The notes beneath the pieces were generated by a model, which was not told the DNA's origin, searched no databases, and worked only from the letters and a program-made list of their open reading frames with translations. This document shows, piece after piece, positions 50,647 through 61,964 of a stretch of 64,000 nt of DNA. The translations under genes and the position numbers were made by a program. Origin of the DNA: JAGOCV01 sp049445855 (lineage in GTDB: Bacteria; Pseudomonadota; Gammaproteobacteria; Burkholderiales; Burkholderiaceae_C); the NCBI RefSeq assembly GCF_049445855.1, contig NZ_JBMSDV010000003.1, positions 496,001-560,000 on the forward strand, given 5' to 3'. Numbering within the stretch: the stretch's first letter is position 1; the number at the start of each line of letters is the position of its first letter.

Positions 50647-52134
50647 ATGCAGCGCCTGAACACGCCCGCCGAAGCTGCACAGTGGTTGCGCACACGCGTG
50701 AGCGCCAACCTCACGGTGGACAGTCGCCTGGTGCGCGACGGCGACGGCTTCATCGCATGGCCCGGCTTCGCGACCGACGGTCGCCAGTTCGTCGGCGCGG
50801 CACGCGCGCAGGGCGCGACCGCGTGCCTGGTGGAATTGCAGGGCGCAGACCAGTTCGACCTGCAGGGCGACGACATTGCAGGTTACGAAGGCCTCAAGGC
50901 GGCCACCGGGCTCATCGCTTCCGCCTACTTCGAAGATCCGTCCGCAGAGCTTGATGTGCTGGCGGTGACGGGCACCAACGGCAAGACATCCACCGCATGG
51001 TGGCTCGCGCAGGCGATCTCACGCCTCAGGTCCGGGGCCCCGTGCGCAGTCGTCGGAACCCTGGGTGTCGGCGTGCCGCCGGATGTCCGGTACAACGGAC
51101 TGACGACGCCGGACCCGGTCCTGCTGCAACGCACGTTCCGCGTGTGCGCAGACAAGTCATTCAGCGCCTGCGCGATCGAGGCTTCGTCCATCGGCATTGC
51201 CGAACGACGGCTCGACGGCACGCGCATCCGCGTGGCCGTGTTCACCAACTTCACGCAGGACCATCTGGACTACCACGCGAGCATGGACGCCTACTGGCAG
51301 GCCAAGGCCGAGCTGTTCCGCTGGCCGGGCCTTGCAGCGGCCGTCGTCAATGTGGATGACGTGCAAGGCGCGACACTCGCGGGTGAACTCGGCGAGCCGA
51401 TGGACCTGTGGACCTTCTCGGCGGTCGGCGATGCGCGCCTGTGCGCGCAGTCCATCGTGACGACGGAGCAGGGCCTGCGCTTCGATGTGGTCGAAGATGG
51501 CCAGCGGCACAGCCTGCAGACACAACTGATCGGCCAGTACAACGTTTCGAACCTGCTGGGCGTCATCGGTGCGTTGCGCGCGATGGATGTGCCGCTTGCC
51601 GATGCGGTGACGGCATGCACCGGCTTGCTGCCTGTGCCCGGGCGCATGCAACGCGTGGACAGTGTCGCGGGTCAGCCGCTTGCAGTGGTGGACTACGCCC
51701 ACACGCCCGATGCGCTCGACAAGGCGCTCACGGGTCTTCGCACGCTGACCGTCGAACGCGGCGGCAGGCTCTGGTGTGTGTTCGGCTGCGGCGGCGATCG
51801 CGATCCGGTCAAGCGACCGATGATGGGCGCTGTGGCCGAGAAGTGCGCGGACAGCATTGTCATCACCAGTGACAACCCGCGCAGCGAAAAGCCCGAAGCC
51901 ATCGTGAGCCAGATCCTGCTCGGTCTCACCAAACCGGAAGCCGCGCAGGTGCAGGTCGACCGTGCGTCCGCGATCGCGGATGCGCTGAAGCAGGCCGGGG
52001 CACAGGACGTGGTCCTGATTGCCGGCAAGGGGCACGAGGCCTGGCAGGAAGTGGCAGGCCGGCGAGAGGAGTTTTCCGATGTCGAGCATGCCGCGCGCGC
52101 ACTTGCCGCCCGTTCGCAGGAGGGCAAGGCATGA
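50647..52134 (+). CDS. murE: UDP-MurNAc-L-Ala-D-Glu:meso-diaminopimelate ligase
   Basis: Adds meso-diaminopimelate to the peptidoglycan precursor using ATP, 495 aa. Mur ligase motifs: TGTNGKTSTAWWLAQ near residue 103, SSIGIAERRLDGTR near 180, FTNFTQDHLDYH near 199, VVDYAHTPDALDKAL near 347, FGCGGDRDPVKRP near 379 and the substrate-selecting DNPR in TSDNPRSEKPEA near 410. DNPR indicates meso-diaminopimelate, in agreement with dapF at 38865. murF overlaps the stop by 4 bp. Confidence 0.97.
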   Translation: MQRLNTPAEAAQWLRTRVSANLTVDSRLVRDGDGFIAWPGFATDGRQFVGAARAQGATACLVELQGADQFDLQGDDIAGYEGLKAATGLIASAYFEDPSAELDVLAVTGTNGKTSTAWWLAQAISRLRSGAPCAVVGTLGVGVPPDVRYNGLTTPDPVLLQRTFRVCADKSFSACAIEASSIGIAERRLDGTRIRVAVFTNFTQDHLDYHASMDAYWQAKAELFRWPGLAAAVVNVDDVQGATLAGELGEPMDLWTFSAVGDARLCAQSIVTTEQGLRFDVVEDGQRHSLQTQLIGQYNVSNLLGVIGALRAMDVPLADAVTACTGLLPVPGRMQRVDSVAGQPLAVVDYAHTPDALDKALTGLRTLTVERGGRLWCVFGCGGDRDPVKRPMMGAVAEKCADSIVITSDNPRSEKPEAIVSQILLGLTKPEAAQVQVDRASAIADALKQAGAQDVVLIAGKGHEAWQEVAGRREEFSDVEHAARALAARSQEGKA

Positions 52135-53558
52135 ACGGCGTGCAGCTCTTCTCCCTGTCGCAGGCCATGCCCTGGTTGCCGGGCGCAACGCTCGTCGGTG
52201 ACGACGTGACCGTGCGCCGCGTGCACACCGACACCCGCACGCTCGAAGCCGGGGACCTGTTCGTGGCGTTGCGCGGCGAGCGTTTCGACGCGCACGAGTT
52301 CCTGTCGCAGGCGCAGGACAAGGGCGCGGTGGCGGCCATCGCCGAGCGCGGTCTTGCTGAAGCAGGGCTTCCTGGCCTGCAGGTGGCAGACAGTCGCATC
52401 GCCCTCGGCCAGCTCGCGGCCGGCTGGCGCGCGCAGTTCCGCTTGCCGCTCATCGCCGTGACCGGCAGCAACGGCAAGACCACGGTGACGCAGATGATCG
52501 CGTCCATCCTGCGTGCCTGGAAAGGCGAGCATGCCTTTGCAACCCAGGGCAACCTGAACAACGACATCGGCGTGCCGCTCACGTTGATGCGGCTGACGGC
52601 AGATCACACTGCGGGTGTGGTGGAGCTCGGCATGAACCACCCGGGCGAAATCGACTACCTCGCGCGCATCGCCAAGCCGACGGTCGTGCTCGTGAACAAC
52701 GCGCAGCGTGAGCACCAGGAATTCATGGCCACCGTCGAGGCCGTAGCGCACGAGAATGGCTCCGCCATCGGCAGCCTGCCCGGCAGCGGCACGGCCGTGT
52801 TCCCGGCCGACGACGAATTCGCGCCGGTATGGCAGAAGCTCGCCGCGGGGCGGGCATGCATGACATTCGCGCTCGCCGGTCCGGCCGATGTGACACTGCT
52901 TGACGCCCGCTGGGGCGAGGGCGCATGGCAGGTCCGCGCACGCACGCCGGCCGGTGACCTGAGCCATGGGCTGCATATCGCCGGCCGCCACAACGTGAAG
53001 AATTCGCTGGCGGCCGTGGCCGCGTCGCTGGCTGCCGGAGCGCCGCTCTCCGCCATTGCGCAAGGACTCGAGACCTTCGAGCCGGTCAAGGGGCGCTCCC
53101 GTGCGCTGGCACTCCGGTTCGCCGGGCGCGTGCTCACCGTGGTGGACGATACCTACAACGCCAATCCCGACTCCGTGCGCGCCGCCATCGACGTGCTCGC
53201 CGAACTGCCCGGCCCGCGCGTGCTCGTGCTGGGCGACATGGGCGAGGTAGGCAACGAAGGACCGGCCTTCCATGCAGAAGTCGGTGCGCATGCACGCGCG
53301 CGCGGCATCGAACAGCTTTTCACGCTGGGCGAGCAGGCTGCCGGCATCTCGCAGGCATTCGGTTCGGGACGCCATTTCGGCCATGACACCCCTGACAACA
53401 TCGCGGCGCTCAACACGGCTGTCGCGGCAACGCTTCCCCAGACAGCCAGTGTGCTCGTCAAGGGCTCGCGCTTCATGAAGATGGAGCGCGTGGTGCAAGC
53501 CATCACGGCGCTGGCGCAGCCACACGAACAAGAACAGGAGAACATCCATGCTGCTTAG
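52131..53558 (+). CDS. murF: UDP-MurNAc-tripeptide:D-Ala-D-Ala ligase
   Basis: Final cytoplasmic Mur ligase, adding D-Ala-D-Ala, 475 aa. Motifs: the N-terminal DTRTLEAGDLFVALRGERFD near residue 30, ATP site TGSNGKTTVTQMIASIL near 109, NLNNDIGVPLTLMRL near 142, ELGMNHPGEIDYLARI near 166, GRHNVKNSLAAVAA near 284 and DDTYNANPDSVRAAID near 340. ATG 52131 overlaps the murE stop as ATGA. Its last four codons overlap mraY. Confidence 0.97.
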   Translation: MNGVQLFSLSQAMPWLPGATLVGDDVTVRRVHTDTRTLEAGDLFVALRGERFDAHEFLSQAQDKGAVAAIAERGLAEAGLPGLQVADSRIALGQLAAGWRAQFRLPLIAVTGSNGKTTVTQMIASILRAWKGEHAFATQGNLNNDIGVPLTLMRLTADHTAGVVELGMNHPGEIDYLARIAKPTVVLVNNAQREHQEFMATVEAVAHENGSAIGSLPGSGTAVFPADDEFAPVWQKLAAGRACMTFALAGPADVTLLDARWGEGAWQVRARTPAGDLSHGLHIAGRHNVKNSLAAVAASLAAGAPLSAIAQGLETFEPVKGRSRALALRFAGRVLTVVDDTYNANPDSVRAAIDVLAELPGPRVLVLGDMGEVGNEGPAFHAEVGAHARARGIEQLFTLGEQAAGISQAFGSGRHFGHDTPDNIAALNTAVAATLPQTASVLVKGSRFMKMERVVQAITALAQPHEQEQENIHAA

Positions 53559-54726
53559 CCTGGCCCAGTGGCTGCAAGCACTCTCGCCCGAATTCGCATC
53601 GTTCCGGGTCTTCCAGTACCTCACCTTCCGTGCGGTGATGGCAGCCATGACATCGCTCCTCATCGGCCTGCTCGCCGGTCCCTATGTGATCCGTCGCCTC
53701 ACTGCGCTCAAGATCGGCCAGCCCGTGCGCGGCTACGGCATGGAAACGCACCTTTCCAAGAGCGGTACGCCCACCATGGGCGGCGTGCTCGTGCTGCTGT
53801 CGATCGCAATCTCCACGTTGTTGTGGTTCGACCTGTCCAACCGCTTCGTGTGGATCGTGCTTCTCGTCACGCTGGGCTTCGGCGCCATCGGCTGGGTGGA
53901 CGACTGGCGCAAGGTTGTCAACAAGGACCCGGAGGGCATGCGCTCGCGCGAGAAGTACTTCTGGCAATCGGTGATCGGCCTCATTGCTGCCGTGTACCTC
54001 GTGTTCAGCATCTCCGAGAGTTCCAACCTCAAGGTGGTGGAACTCTTCATGACCTGGGTGCGTTCGGGCTTCGACGTGAACCTGCCACCCAAGGCCGGCC
54101 TGCAGGTGCCGTTCTTCAAGGAGATCACCTATCCGCTGGGCGTGTTCGGCTTCGTGATCCTCACCTACCTCGTGATCGTGGGTTCGAGCAATGCGGTCAA
54201 CCTCACGGACGGCCTGGACGGTCTCGCCATCATGCCGGTGGTGATGGTCGGTTCCGCACTCGGCGTATTCGCTTACGTCACGGGCAGCGCGGTGTATTCG
54301 AAGTACCTGCTGTTCCCCAACATTCCCGGCTCGGGTGAACTGCTGATCTTCTGCTCGGCGATGGCGGGGGCCGGCCTGGCGTTCCTCTGGTTCAACGCAC
54401 ATCCGGCGCAGGTGTTCATGGGTGACGTAGGTGCGCTGGCACTGGGCGCTGCGCTGGGGACCATCGCCGTCATCGTGCGCCAGGAAATCGTGCTGGCCAT
54501 CATGGGTGGCATCTTCGTGGTGGAAGCGTTGTCGGTGATGATGCAGGTGACCTACTTCAAGTACACCAAGCGTCGCTACGGTGAAGGCCGTCGTCTGTTC
54601 AGGATGGCGCCGCTGCATCATCACTTCGAGAAGTCGGGCTGGAAGGAAACGCAAGTCGTGGTGCGTTTCTGGATCATCACCATGCTGCTGTGCCTGATCG
54701 GCCTGTCCACGCTGAAGCTGCGGTGA
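53548..54726 (+). CDS. mraY: Phospho-MurNAc-pentapeptide transferase MraY
   Basis: Integral membrane enzyme making lipid I from UDP-MurNAc-pentapeptide and undecaprenyl phosphate, 392 aa with about ten helices. Motifs: GTPTMGGVLVLLSI near residue 72, FGAIGWVDDWRKV near 111 (catalytic aspartates), NAVNLTDGLDGLAIMPVV near 216, GDVGALALGAALG near 292 and MAPLHHHFEKSGWKE near 352. It is longer than the E. coli protein (360) because of a loop around residues 150-190, common in Burkholderiales. ATG 53548 with CAGGAG upstream; 11-bp overlap with murF. Confidence 0.97.
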   Translation: MLLSLAQWLQALSPEFASFRVFQYLTFRAVMAAMTSLLIGLLAGPYVIRRLTALKIGQPVRGYGMETHLSKSGTPTMGGVLVLLSIAISTLLWFDLSNRFVWIVLLVTLGFGAIGWVDDWRKVVNKDPEGMRSREKYFWQSVIGLIAAVYLVFSISESSNLKVVELFMTWVRSGFDVNLPPKAGLQVPFFKEITYPLGVFGFVILTYLVIVGSSNAVNLTDGLDGLAIMPVVMVGSALGVFAYVTGSAVYSKYLLFPNIPGSGELLIFCSAMAGAGLAFLWFNAHPAQVFMGDVGALALGAALGTIAVIVRQEIVLAIMGGIFVVEALSVMMQVTYFKYTKRRYGEGRRLFRMAPLHHHFEKSGWKETQVVVRFWIITMLLCLIGLSTLKLR

Positions 54727-54739
54727 GGAAGACGGGCGC

Positions 54740-56431
54740 ATGAACTTCCTCCAAGACCAACACGTGCTGATCCTGGGCCTGGGAACATCGGGCCTGGCGA
54801 TGGCGCGCTGGTGCGTGCGCATGGGGGCGAAGGTCACCGTGGCCGATACGCGTGATACGCCACCGGGGCTCGGGACCTTGCAAGGGGAAGTGCCCGAAGC
54901 GCGCTTCGTACCGGGCACGTTCACTGCGTCGCTGGTGGAAGGAACGGACGTGCGTGCCGTGTTCCGCAGCCCCGGTCTCAAGCCGGGTGAAGTGGCGCCT
55001 GTCATGGATGCCGCTGTGGCACAGGGCCTGTGGACCGGCGGTGAACTCGACCTGTTTGCCCGCGCGCTGCAAGTGCTCAAGGACGAGCGCGGTTACGCGC
55101 CGCATGTGCTTGCCGTGACCGGCACCAACGGCAAGACCACGGTGACGGCGCTCACCGGTCAGCTGGTGGAACGCGCAGGCAAGCGCGTCGCGGTCGCCGG
55201 CAACATCGGCCCGACGCTGCTGGACACGTTGACGGAGGCGATCCGCGATCTGCCGGAGAAGACCGTTGCAGAGGCGGTCGAAGAAGACATCGCTGAAGCG
55301 GAAGGCGACACAGCAACCGAACTGATTGCCGACCAGACAGAAGAAGAGCCTGTGGCTGAGCCGGAATCCGAAGCAGCCGCCAGCGATGAGGCGATCATGC
55401 CCGCTATCGAAGTGCCGCCCGCACCCCCGGTCGACCCCGCGATCGCTGTGCTGCCCGAAGTCTGGGTGCTCGAACTCTCCAGCTTCCAGCTCGACGGCGT
55501 GAAAGGTTTCGAGCCGACCGCTGCCGCGCTGCTCAACATCACGCAGGACCACCTCGACTGGCATGGCGACATGCAGGCCTATGCGGCTGCGAAGTCGCGC
55601 GTGTTCGGCAGTCGCGGCGCGATGCTGCTCAACCGCGAAGATCCGCTTGTCATGGCGATGCAGCCGCCGTCGCGTGCGAAGAATGACAAGACGCCATCGC
55701 GCGTCGTGGTGACGTTCGGTGCCGACATGCCGGCGCGCCCCGGCGATTTCGGCATCGAAACCGTGAACGGCATGGCCTGGCTGGTGCGCGCGCACGAAGC
55801 CGACGAAACGCGTCGCAAGCGCCGCAATGAGGAAGAGGAAGAACTGCACATCCAGCGCCTGATGCCGGTGGATGCACTGCGCATCCACGGTCGCCACAAC
55901 GCGGTGAACGCGTTGTCCGCGCTTGCACTCGCGGTGAGCGCCGGCTGCCAGCTTGCACCCATGCTCTATGGCCTGCGTGAATATCGCGGTGAGCCGCATC
56001 GTGTCGAACCGGTCGGCGTTGTGCATGACGTCGAGTACTTCGACGACAGCAAGGGCACGAACGTCGGTGCGACGGTGGCGGCGTTGCAGGGCATCGGTGC
56101 GGATCGCCGCGTGGTGGTCATCCTGGGCGGCGAAGGCAAGGGGCAGGACTTCTCGCCGCTCGCAGCGCCGGTGCAGCGCTTTGCGCGTGCAGCCGTTCTC
56201 ATCGGCCGCGATGCGCCGATCATCCGCGCGGCGCTCGAAGGCACGGGCGTGACCTTGCTGGACGCGACCAGCATGGAAGACGCGGTGGCACAGGCCACGC
56301 AGCGCGCCCATGCCGGCGACGCGGTCCTGATGTCGCCGGCCTGCGCGAGCTTCGACATGTTCGACAACTACCCGCACCGTGGCCGCGTGTTCCGCGCCGC
56401 GGTCGAGGCTTTGCAGGAGGAGGCGCTGTGA
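54740..56431 (+). CDS. murD: UDP-MurNAc-L-alanine:D-glutamate ligase with acidic insert
   Basis: Adds D-glutamate to UDP-MurNAc-Ala, cytoplasm. At 563 aa it is well above the usual 440-510. The N-terminal domain starts FLQDQHVLILGLGTSGLAMA. The ATP site is VTGTNGKTTVTALTG near residue 127, GNIGPTLLDTL near 155, then WVLELSSFQLDGVKGFEP near 242, NITQDHLDWHGDMQAYA near 269, GRHNAVNALSAL near 378 and FDDSKGTNVGATV near 433. Between 168 and 238 an acidic, alanine/proline-rich stretch interrupts the central domain just before the SSFQL strand. A second charged stretch (RRKRRNEEEEE) is near 357. ftsW overlaps as GTGA. Confidence 0.95.
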   Translation: MNFLQDQHVLILGLGTSGLAMARWCVRMGAKVTVADTRDTPPGLGTLQGEVPEARFVPGTFTASLVEGTDVRAVFRSPGLKPGEVAPVMDAAVAQGLWTGGELDLFARALQVLKDERGYAPHVLAVTGTNGKTTVTALTGQLVERAGKRVAVAGNIGPTLLDTLTEAIRDLPEKTVAEAVEEDIAEAEGDTATELIADQTEEEPVAEPESEAAASDEAIMPAIEVPPAPPVDPAIAVLPEVWVLELSSFQLDGVKGFEPTAAALLNITQDHLDWHGDMQAYAAAKSRVFGSRGAMLLNREDPLVMAMQPPSRAKNDKTPSRVVVTFGADMPARPGDFGIETVNGMAWLVRAHEADETRRKRRNEEEEELHIQRLMPVDALRIHGRHNAVNALSALALAVSAGCQLAPMLYGLREYRGEPHRVEPVGVVHDVEYFDDSKGTNVGATVAALQGIGADRRVVVILGGEGKGQDFSPLAAPVQRFARAAVLIGRDAPIIRAALEGTGVTLLDATSMEDAVAQATQRAHAGDAVLMSPACASFDMFDNYPHRGRVFRAAVEALQEEAL

Positions 56432-57690
56432 GCAGTCTGGCGGCACGCTTTTCCGGGTTTCTCGGTGGCATGTTCGGCGGTGGCAAGGGCGACGATGCCC
56501 TGCCGGTGCGCACGGGCAGCGCCGAGTACGGCCGCACGCGCGCCGTGCCTGCCACGTTCAAGGGCTTCGACCAGCCGCTGCTGTGGGTGGTGGTGGCTTT
56601 GCTGGCCTGGGGTCTGGTGATGGTGTATTCGGCGTCCATCGCCATGCCGGACAACCCGCGTTTCGCACGCTACGCGCACACGCACTTCCTCTCGCGTCAC
56701 ATGGTGTCGCTGGTGGTGGCCTTCGTGGCAGCGCTCATCGCCTTCCAGATTCCGCTCGCCAAGTGGGAGAAGTGGGCGCCGTGGCTCTTCGTCGTGTCGC
56801 TGGTATTGCTCATCGCCGTGCTCATTCCGCACGTGGGCAAGGGCGTCAACGGCGCGCGCCGCTGGATCTCTTTCGGCATCATGAACTTCCAGCCGTCGGA
56901 GCTCGCCAAGTTCGCGGTGCTGCTCTACGCGGCGGACTACATGGTGCGCAAGATGGACGTGAAGGAACGCTTCTTCCGCGCCGTCATGCCCATGGCCATT
57001 GCCGTCGGCGTGGTGGGCATGCTGCTGCTGGCCGAGCCTGACATGGGCGCGTTCATGGTGATCGCTGTCATCGCCATGGGCATCCTGTTCCTGGGTGGTG
57101 TGAACGCGCGCATGTTCTTCCTGATCGCCACCGTGATGGTGTTCGCCTTCAGCATGATGGTGATGCTGTCGGACTGGCGGCGCGAACGCATCTTCGCGTA
57201 CCTCGATCCGTGGAGCGAGAAGCATGCGCTGGGCAAGGGCTACCAGCTCTCGCATTCGCTGATCGCCATCGGGCGTGGCGAGATTTTCGGCGTGGGCCTG
57301 GGCGGCAGCGTCGAGAAACTGCACTGGCTGCCCGAGGCGCACACCGATTTCCTGCTCGCCGTGATCGGCGAGGAGTTCGGCCTCATCGGCGTGCTGTGCG
57401 TGCTCGGCCTCTTCCTCTGGCTCACGCGGCGCATCATGCACATCGGCCGCCAGGCCATCGCGCTGGACCGCGTGTTCGCGGGCCTGGTCGCGCAGGGCGT
57501 CGGCATCTGGATCGGCTTCCAGGCGTTCATCAACATGGGCGTGAACCTGGGCGCGCTGCCCACCAAAGGGCTCACGCTGCCGCTCATGAGTTATGGGGGG
57601 TCGGCGATCCTGATGAACCTGGTGGCGCTGGCCGTGGTGCTGCGCATCGACTTCGAAAACCGCACCCTGATGCGTGGAGGCCGCGTATGA
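56428..57690 (+). CDS. ftsW: Septal peptidoglycan polymerase FtsW
   Basis: SEDS-family glycosyltransferase, 420 aa, partner of FtsI. A 50-residue glycine-rich cytoplasmic start precedes about ten helices. Motifs: MVYSASIAMPDNPRFA near residue 71, GKGVNGARRWISFGIMNFQPSELAKF (starting near 137), LAEPDMGAF near 200, LSHSLIAIGRGEIFGVGLGG near 273, LPEAHTDFLLAVIGEEFGLIG near 300 and LTLPLMSYGGSAIL near 382. The start is GTG 56428. murG overlaps the stop as ATGA. Confidence 0.96.
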   Translation: MSSLAARFSGFLGGMFGGGKGDDALPVRTGSAEYGRTRAVPATFKGFDQPLLWVVVALLAWGLVMVYSASIAMPDNPRFARYAHTHFLSRHMVSLVVAFVAALIAFQIPLAKWEKWAPWLFVVSLVLLIAVLIPHVGKGVNGARRWISFGIMNFQPSELAKFAVLLYAADYMVRKMDVKERFFRAVMPMAIAVGVVGMLLLAEPDMGAFMVIAVIAMGILFLGGVNARMFFLIATVMVFAFSMMVMLSDWRRERIFAYLDPWSEKHALGKGYQLSHSLIAIGRGEIFGVGLGGSVEKLHWLPEAHTDFLLAVIGEEFGLIGVLCVLGLFLWLTRRIMHIGRQAIALDRVFAGLVAQGVGIWIGFQAFINMGVNLGALPTKGLTLPLMSYGGSAILMNLVALAVVLRIDFENRTLMRGGRV

Positions 57691-58759
57691 GCAAGAAGGC
57701 GCTCATCATGGCAGGCGGCACAGGCGGACACATCTTCCCGGGCCTGGCTGTGGCCGAAGCCTTGCGTGAGCGCGGCTGGCAGGTGCACTGGCTCGGCGCG
57801 CCCGGCACCGCCGCGTCGCCGAGCATGGAGAGCCGTCTGGTGCCACCGCGCGGCTTCGCTTTCGAGGCCGTGGATTTCTCCGGCGTGCGCGGCAAGGGGC
57901 CTGTCACGCTGGCGCTGTTGCCCTTGCGCCTGCTGCTGGCCTTCTGGCAGAGCATCCAGGTGGTGCGGCGCGTGAAGCCCGATGTGGTGGTGGGGCTGGG
58001 TGGCTATATCACCTTCCCGGGCGGCATGATGGGCGTGCTGCTCGGCAAGCCGCTCGTGCTGCATGAGCAGAACTCGGTGGCCGGCATGGCCAACAAGGTG
58101 CTTGCCGGCGTGGCCGACCGCGTGTTCACCGCCTTTCCGAACGTGTTCCCCAAGGGCCTGTGGATCGGCAATCCGCTGCGCAAGGAATTCACGCAGCAGC
58201 CGACGCCCGAAGCGCGCTTTGCGGGTCGCGACGGCCCGCTGCGCATCGTGGTGGTCGGCGGCAGCCTCGGTGCCCGCGCACTCAACGAGATCGTGCCGCA
58301 GGCCCTGGCGCGGCTACCCGAAACGCAACGCCCCGAAGTGCTGCATCAGAGCGGTGCTGCGCAGATCGATGCGCTGCGGGCCAACTACGCGGCGGCCGGT
58401 GTGAAAGCCGAGTTGACGCCGTTCATCGACGACACGGCATCGGCCTTCGCCGAAGCCGATCTCGTGATCTGCCGCGCCGGCGCGAGCACGGTCACGGAGC
58501 TGGCCGCTGTCGGCGCGGCCGCACTGTATGTGCCGTTCCCCGCTGCGGTGGACGACCACCAGACCACCAACGCGAGGTTCATCGTCGATGCCGGTGGCGG
58601 CTGGCTCGTGCCGCAAGCCACGCTCACCCCCGACGGTCTTGCGCAGATGCTCATCGGTCTCACGCGAGGCGAACTGCTCGCGCGGGCGCAGAAGGCGAAA
58701 CAACTGGAGAAGGTCAACGCCACGCGCGAGGTGGTGCTGGCCTGCGAGGAGATCACGGC

Positions 58760-58763
<4 letters not shown>
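57687..58763 (+). CDS. murG: UDP-GlcNAc:lipid I N-acetylglucosaminyltransferase MurG
   Basis: GT28 enzyme that makes lipid II at the inner face of the membrane, 358 aa. Motifs: MAGGTGGHIFPGLAVAEAL near residue 8, VVGLGGYITFPGGM near 98, LVLHEQNSVAGMANK near 118, VVGGSLGARALNE near 190, VICRAGASTVTELAAVG near 256 and FPAAVDDHQTTNARF near 280. ATG 57687 overlaps the ftsW stop; its own stop overlaps murC as ATGA. Confidence 0.97.
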
Positions 58764-60159
<1,396 letters not shown>

Positions 60160-60163
<4 letters not shown>

Positions 60164-61158
60164 CGACGGGCAGTACACAGGTCAACATGCAGAAGCACGG
60201 CGAGTTCGGCAAGGTGGCCGTGCTCATGGGCGGCCGCTCCGCGGAGCGCGAGGTGTCGCTCATGTCGGGTGCGGGTGTGCTCAAGGCCCTGCAGTCGCGC
60301 GGCGTCGATGCGCATGCGTTCGACCCGGCCGAGCGTGACCTGTCCGAACTCAAGAAGAAGGGCTTCAAGCGCTGCTTCATCGCCCTGCATGGCCGCTTCG
60401 GCGAAGACGGCACCGTGCAGGGCGCGCTGGAACTGCTGGGCATCCCTTACACGGGTTCGGGGGTCATGGCGTCGAGCATCGCGATCGACAAGGTCACCAC
60501 CAAGCGCGTGTGGCTGGCTGACGGCGTACCGACGCCCAGGTACAAGCTGCTGCGTCGCGGCAAGTTCGACCGCAAGGACGTGATCGAGATCCCCGACACG
60601 CTCGGTCTGCCGGTGATCGTGAAGCCCGCGCGCGAAGGGTCGTCGATCGGTGTGACCAAGGTGGCGGGTTATTCGGGCATGGCTGACGCCGTCGAGGCTG
60701 CGTCGAAGCTCGACGCAGACGTGCTGTGCGAGCAGTTCATCTCGGGCGACGAGGTGACCTGCCCCATCCTCGGCACGGGCGATGAAGCCCGCGCGCTGCC
60801 GGTGATCCGCATCGTCGCGCCCGAAGGCAACTACGACTACCAGAACAAGTACTTCACCGACGACACCAAGTACCTCGTGCCCTCCGGCCTTCCGGCCGAT
60901 GAGGAGAAACGCATCCAGGAACTGGTCGTGCGTGCCTACCGCGTGCTGAACTGCCGGGGATGGGGACGCGTGGACGTGATGATCGACGGCAAGACGCGCG
61001 AGCCCTACCTGCTTGAGATCAACACCTCGCCCGGCATGACCGGCCATTCGCTGGTGCCGATGTCCGCGCGTGCCGCCGGCATCAGCTATGAAGACCTTTG
61101 CATGCAGCTGCTGGCGTCGGCCGCGCTGGACCAGTCCACGGGAGAGGGCCAGGGATGA
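60160..61158 (+). CDS. ddl: D-alanine--D-alanine ligase
   Basis: ATP-grasp ligase of the DdlB type in the dcw cluster, 332 aa. Motifs: VAVLMGGRSAEREVSLMSG near residue 19, ALHGRFGEDGTVQGALELLG near 75, GSGVMASSIAIDKVTTKR near 99, VKPAREGSSIGVTKV near 151, DDTKYLVPSGLP near 233 and YLLEINTSPGMTGHSLVPM near 285. GTG 60160 overlaps the murC stop. ATG 60187 (MQKHGEFGKVAVLMGG) is a possible later start nearer the conserved part. ftsQ overlaps its stop as ATGA. Confidence 0.97.
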
Positions 61159-61940
61159 ACTCCACGCTGCAGGTTCCCTTCGACGTGAAGCTGATGAACG
61201 CCACCGCGTCGGTGCTGTTCGTCGTCTGCGCGGTCGGCGGAATCGCAGCCGTGGCCTGGTGGGCGCTGCGCCACCCGGTGTTCACCATTGCCGGTATCAC
61301 GATCAATGGCGATACGCAGCACAACAACGCGCTCACGCTGCGCGCCAACGTGGCGCCCAAGCTGGTGGGCAACTTCTTCACGGTGGACCTTGCGCGTGCA
61401 CGCGCCGCATTCGAAGCCGTGCCCTGGGTGCGCCGCGCGGTGGTACGCCGCGAATTCCCCAACCGGCTGGGCGTGACGCTGCAGGAACACCAGGCCGTGG
61501 CCTTCTGGGGTGACGAAGATGGATCGCGCCTCGTCAACAGCCAGGGCGAAGTGTTCGAGGCGAATGCGGGGGACGTGGAGCAGGACAACCTGCCGCGCTT
61601 GCGTGGACCGGAGGGCCAGTCGGCCGAGGTGCTGACGATGTATCTCGCCTTGAAGCCGCTGTTCGATCCGCTGGACCTGGGCATCGAGGAACTGATGCTT
61701 TCGGGGCGCGGCGGCTGGCGTGTCGAACTCGACACCGGTGCCGAAGTGGAACTGGGGCGCGGCAGCGTGCAGGAAGTGCAGGCACGCACGGAAGTGTTCG
61801 TGAACACGCTGACACAGGTGACCTCGCGCTACGGACGCCGGCCCGACATGCTGGAGTCGGCGGACCTGCGGCACACACAGGGTTATGCGGTGCGGCTGCG
61901 CGGGGTGACGACGGTCGTGCCCGACGCGCAGAAGAAATGA
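61155..61940 (+). CDS. ftsQ: Cell division protein FtsQ
   Basis: Bitopic division protein linking FtsA/FtsK to FtsBL, 261 aa. Short cytoplasmic start, one membrane helix (about 17-37: SVLFVVCAVGGIAAVAWW), POTRA domain (about 40-115) with FTIAGITINGDTQHNNALTL and VPWVRRAVVRREFPNRLGV, then the FtsQ beta domain to about 240. ATG 61155 overlaps the ddl stop. ftsA follows 24 bp on. Confidence 0.94.
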   Translation: MNSTLQVPFDVKLMNATASVLFVVCAVGGIAAVAWWALRHPVFTIAGITINGDTQHNNALTLRANVAPKLVGNFFTVDLARARAAFEAVPWVRRAVVRREFPNRLGVTLQEHQAVAFWGDEDGSRLVNSQGEVFEANAGDVEQDNLPRLRGPEGQSAEVLTMYLALKPLFDPLDLGIEELMLSGRGGWRVELDTGAEVELGRGSVQEVQARTEVFVNTLTQVTSRYGRRPDMLESADLRHTQGYAVRLRGVTTVVPDAQKK

Positions 61941-61964
61941 AAGAACGATCAAGACGAGGCTGAT

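Noticed and set aside
52131..53558. A frameshift or fusion at the murF-mraY junction
   Set aside because: The 11-bp overlap is clean. Both proteins have normal ends and mraY has its own ribosome site.
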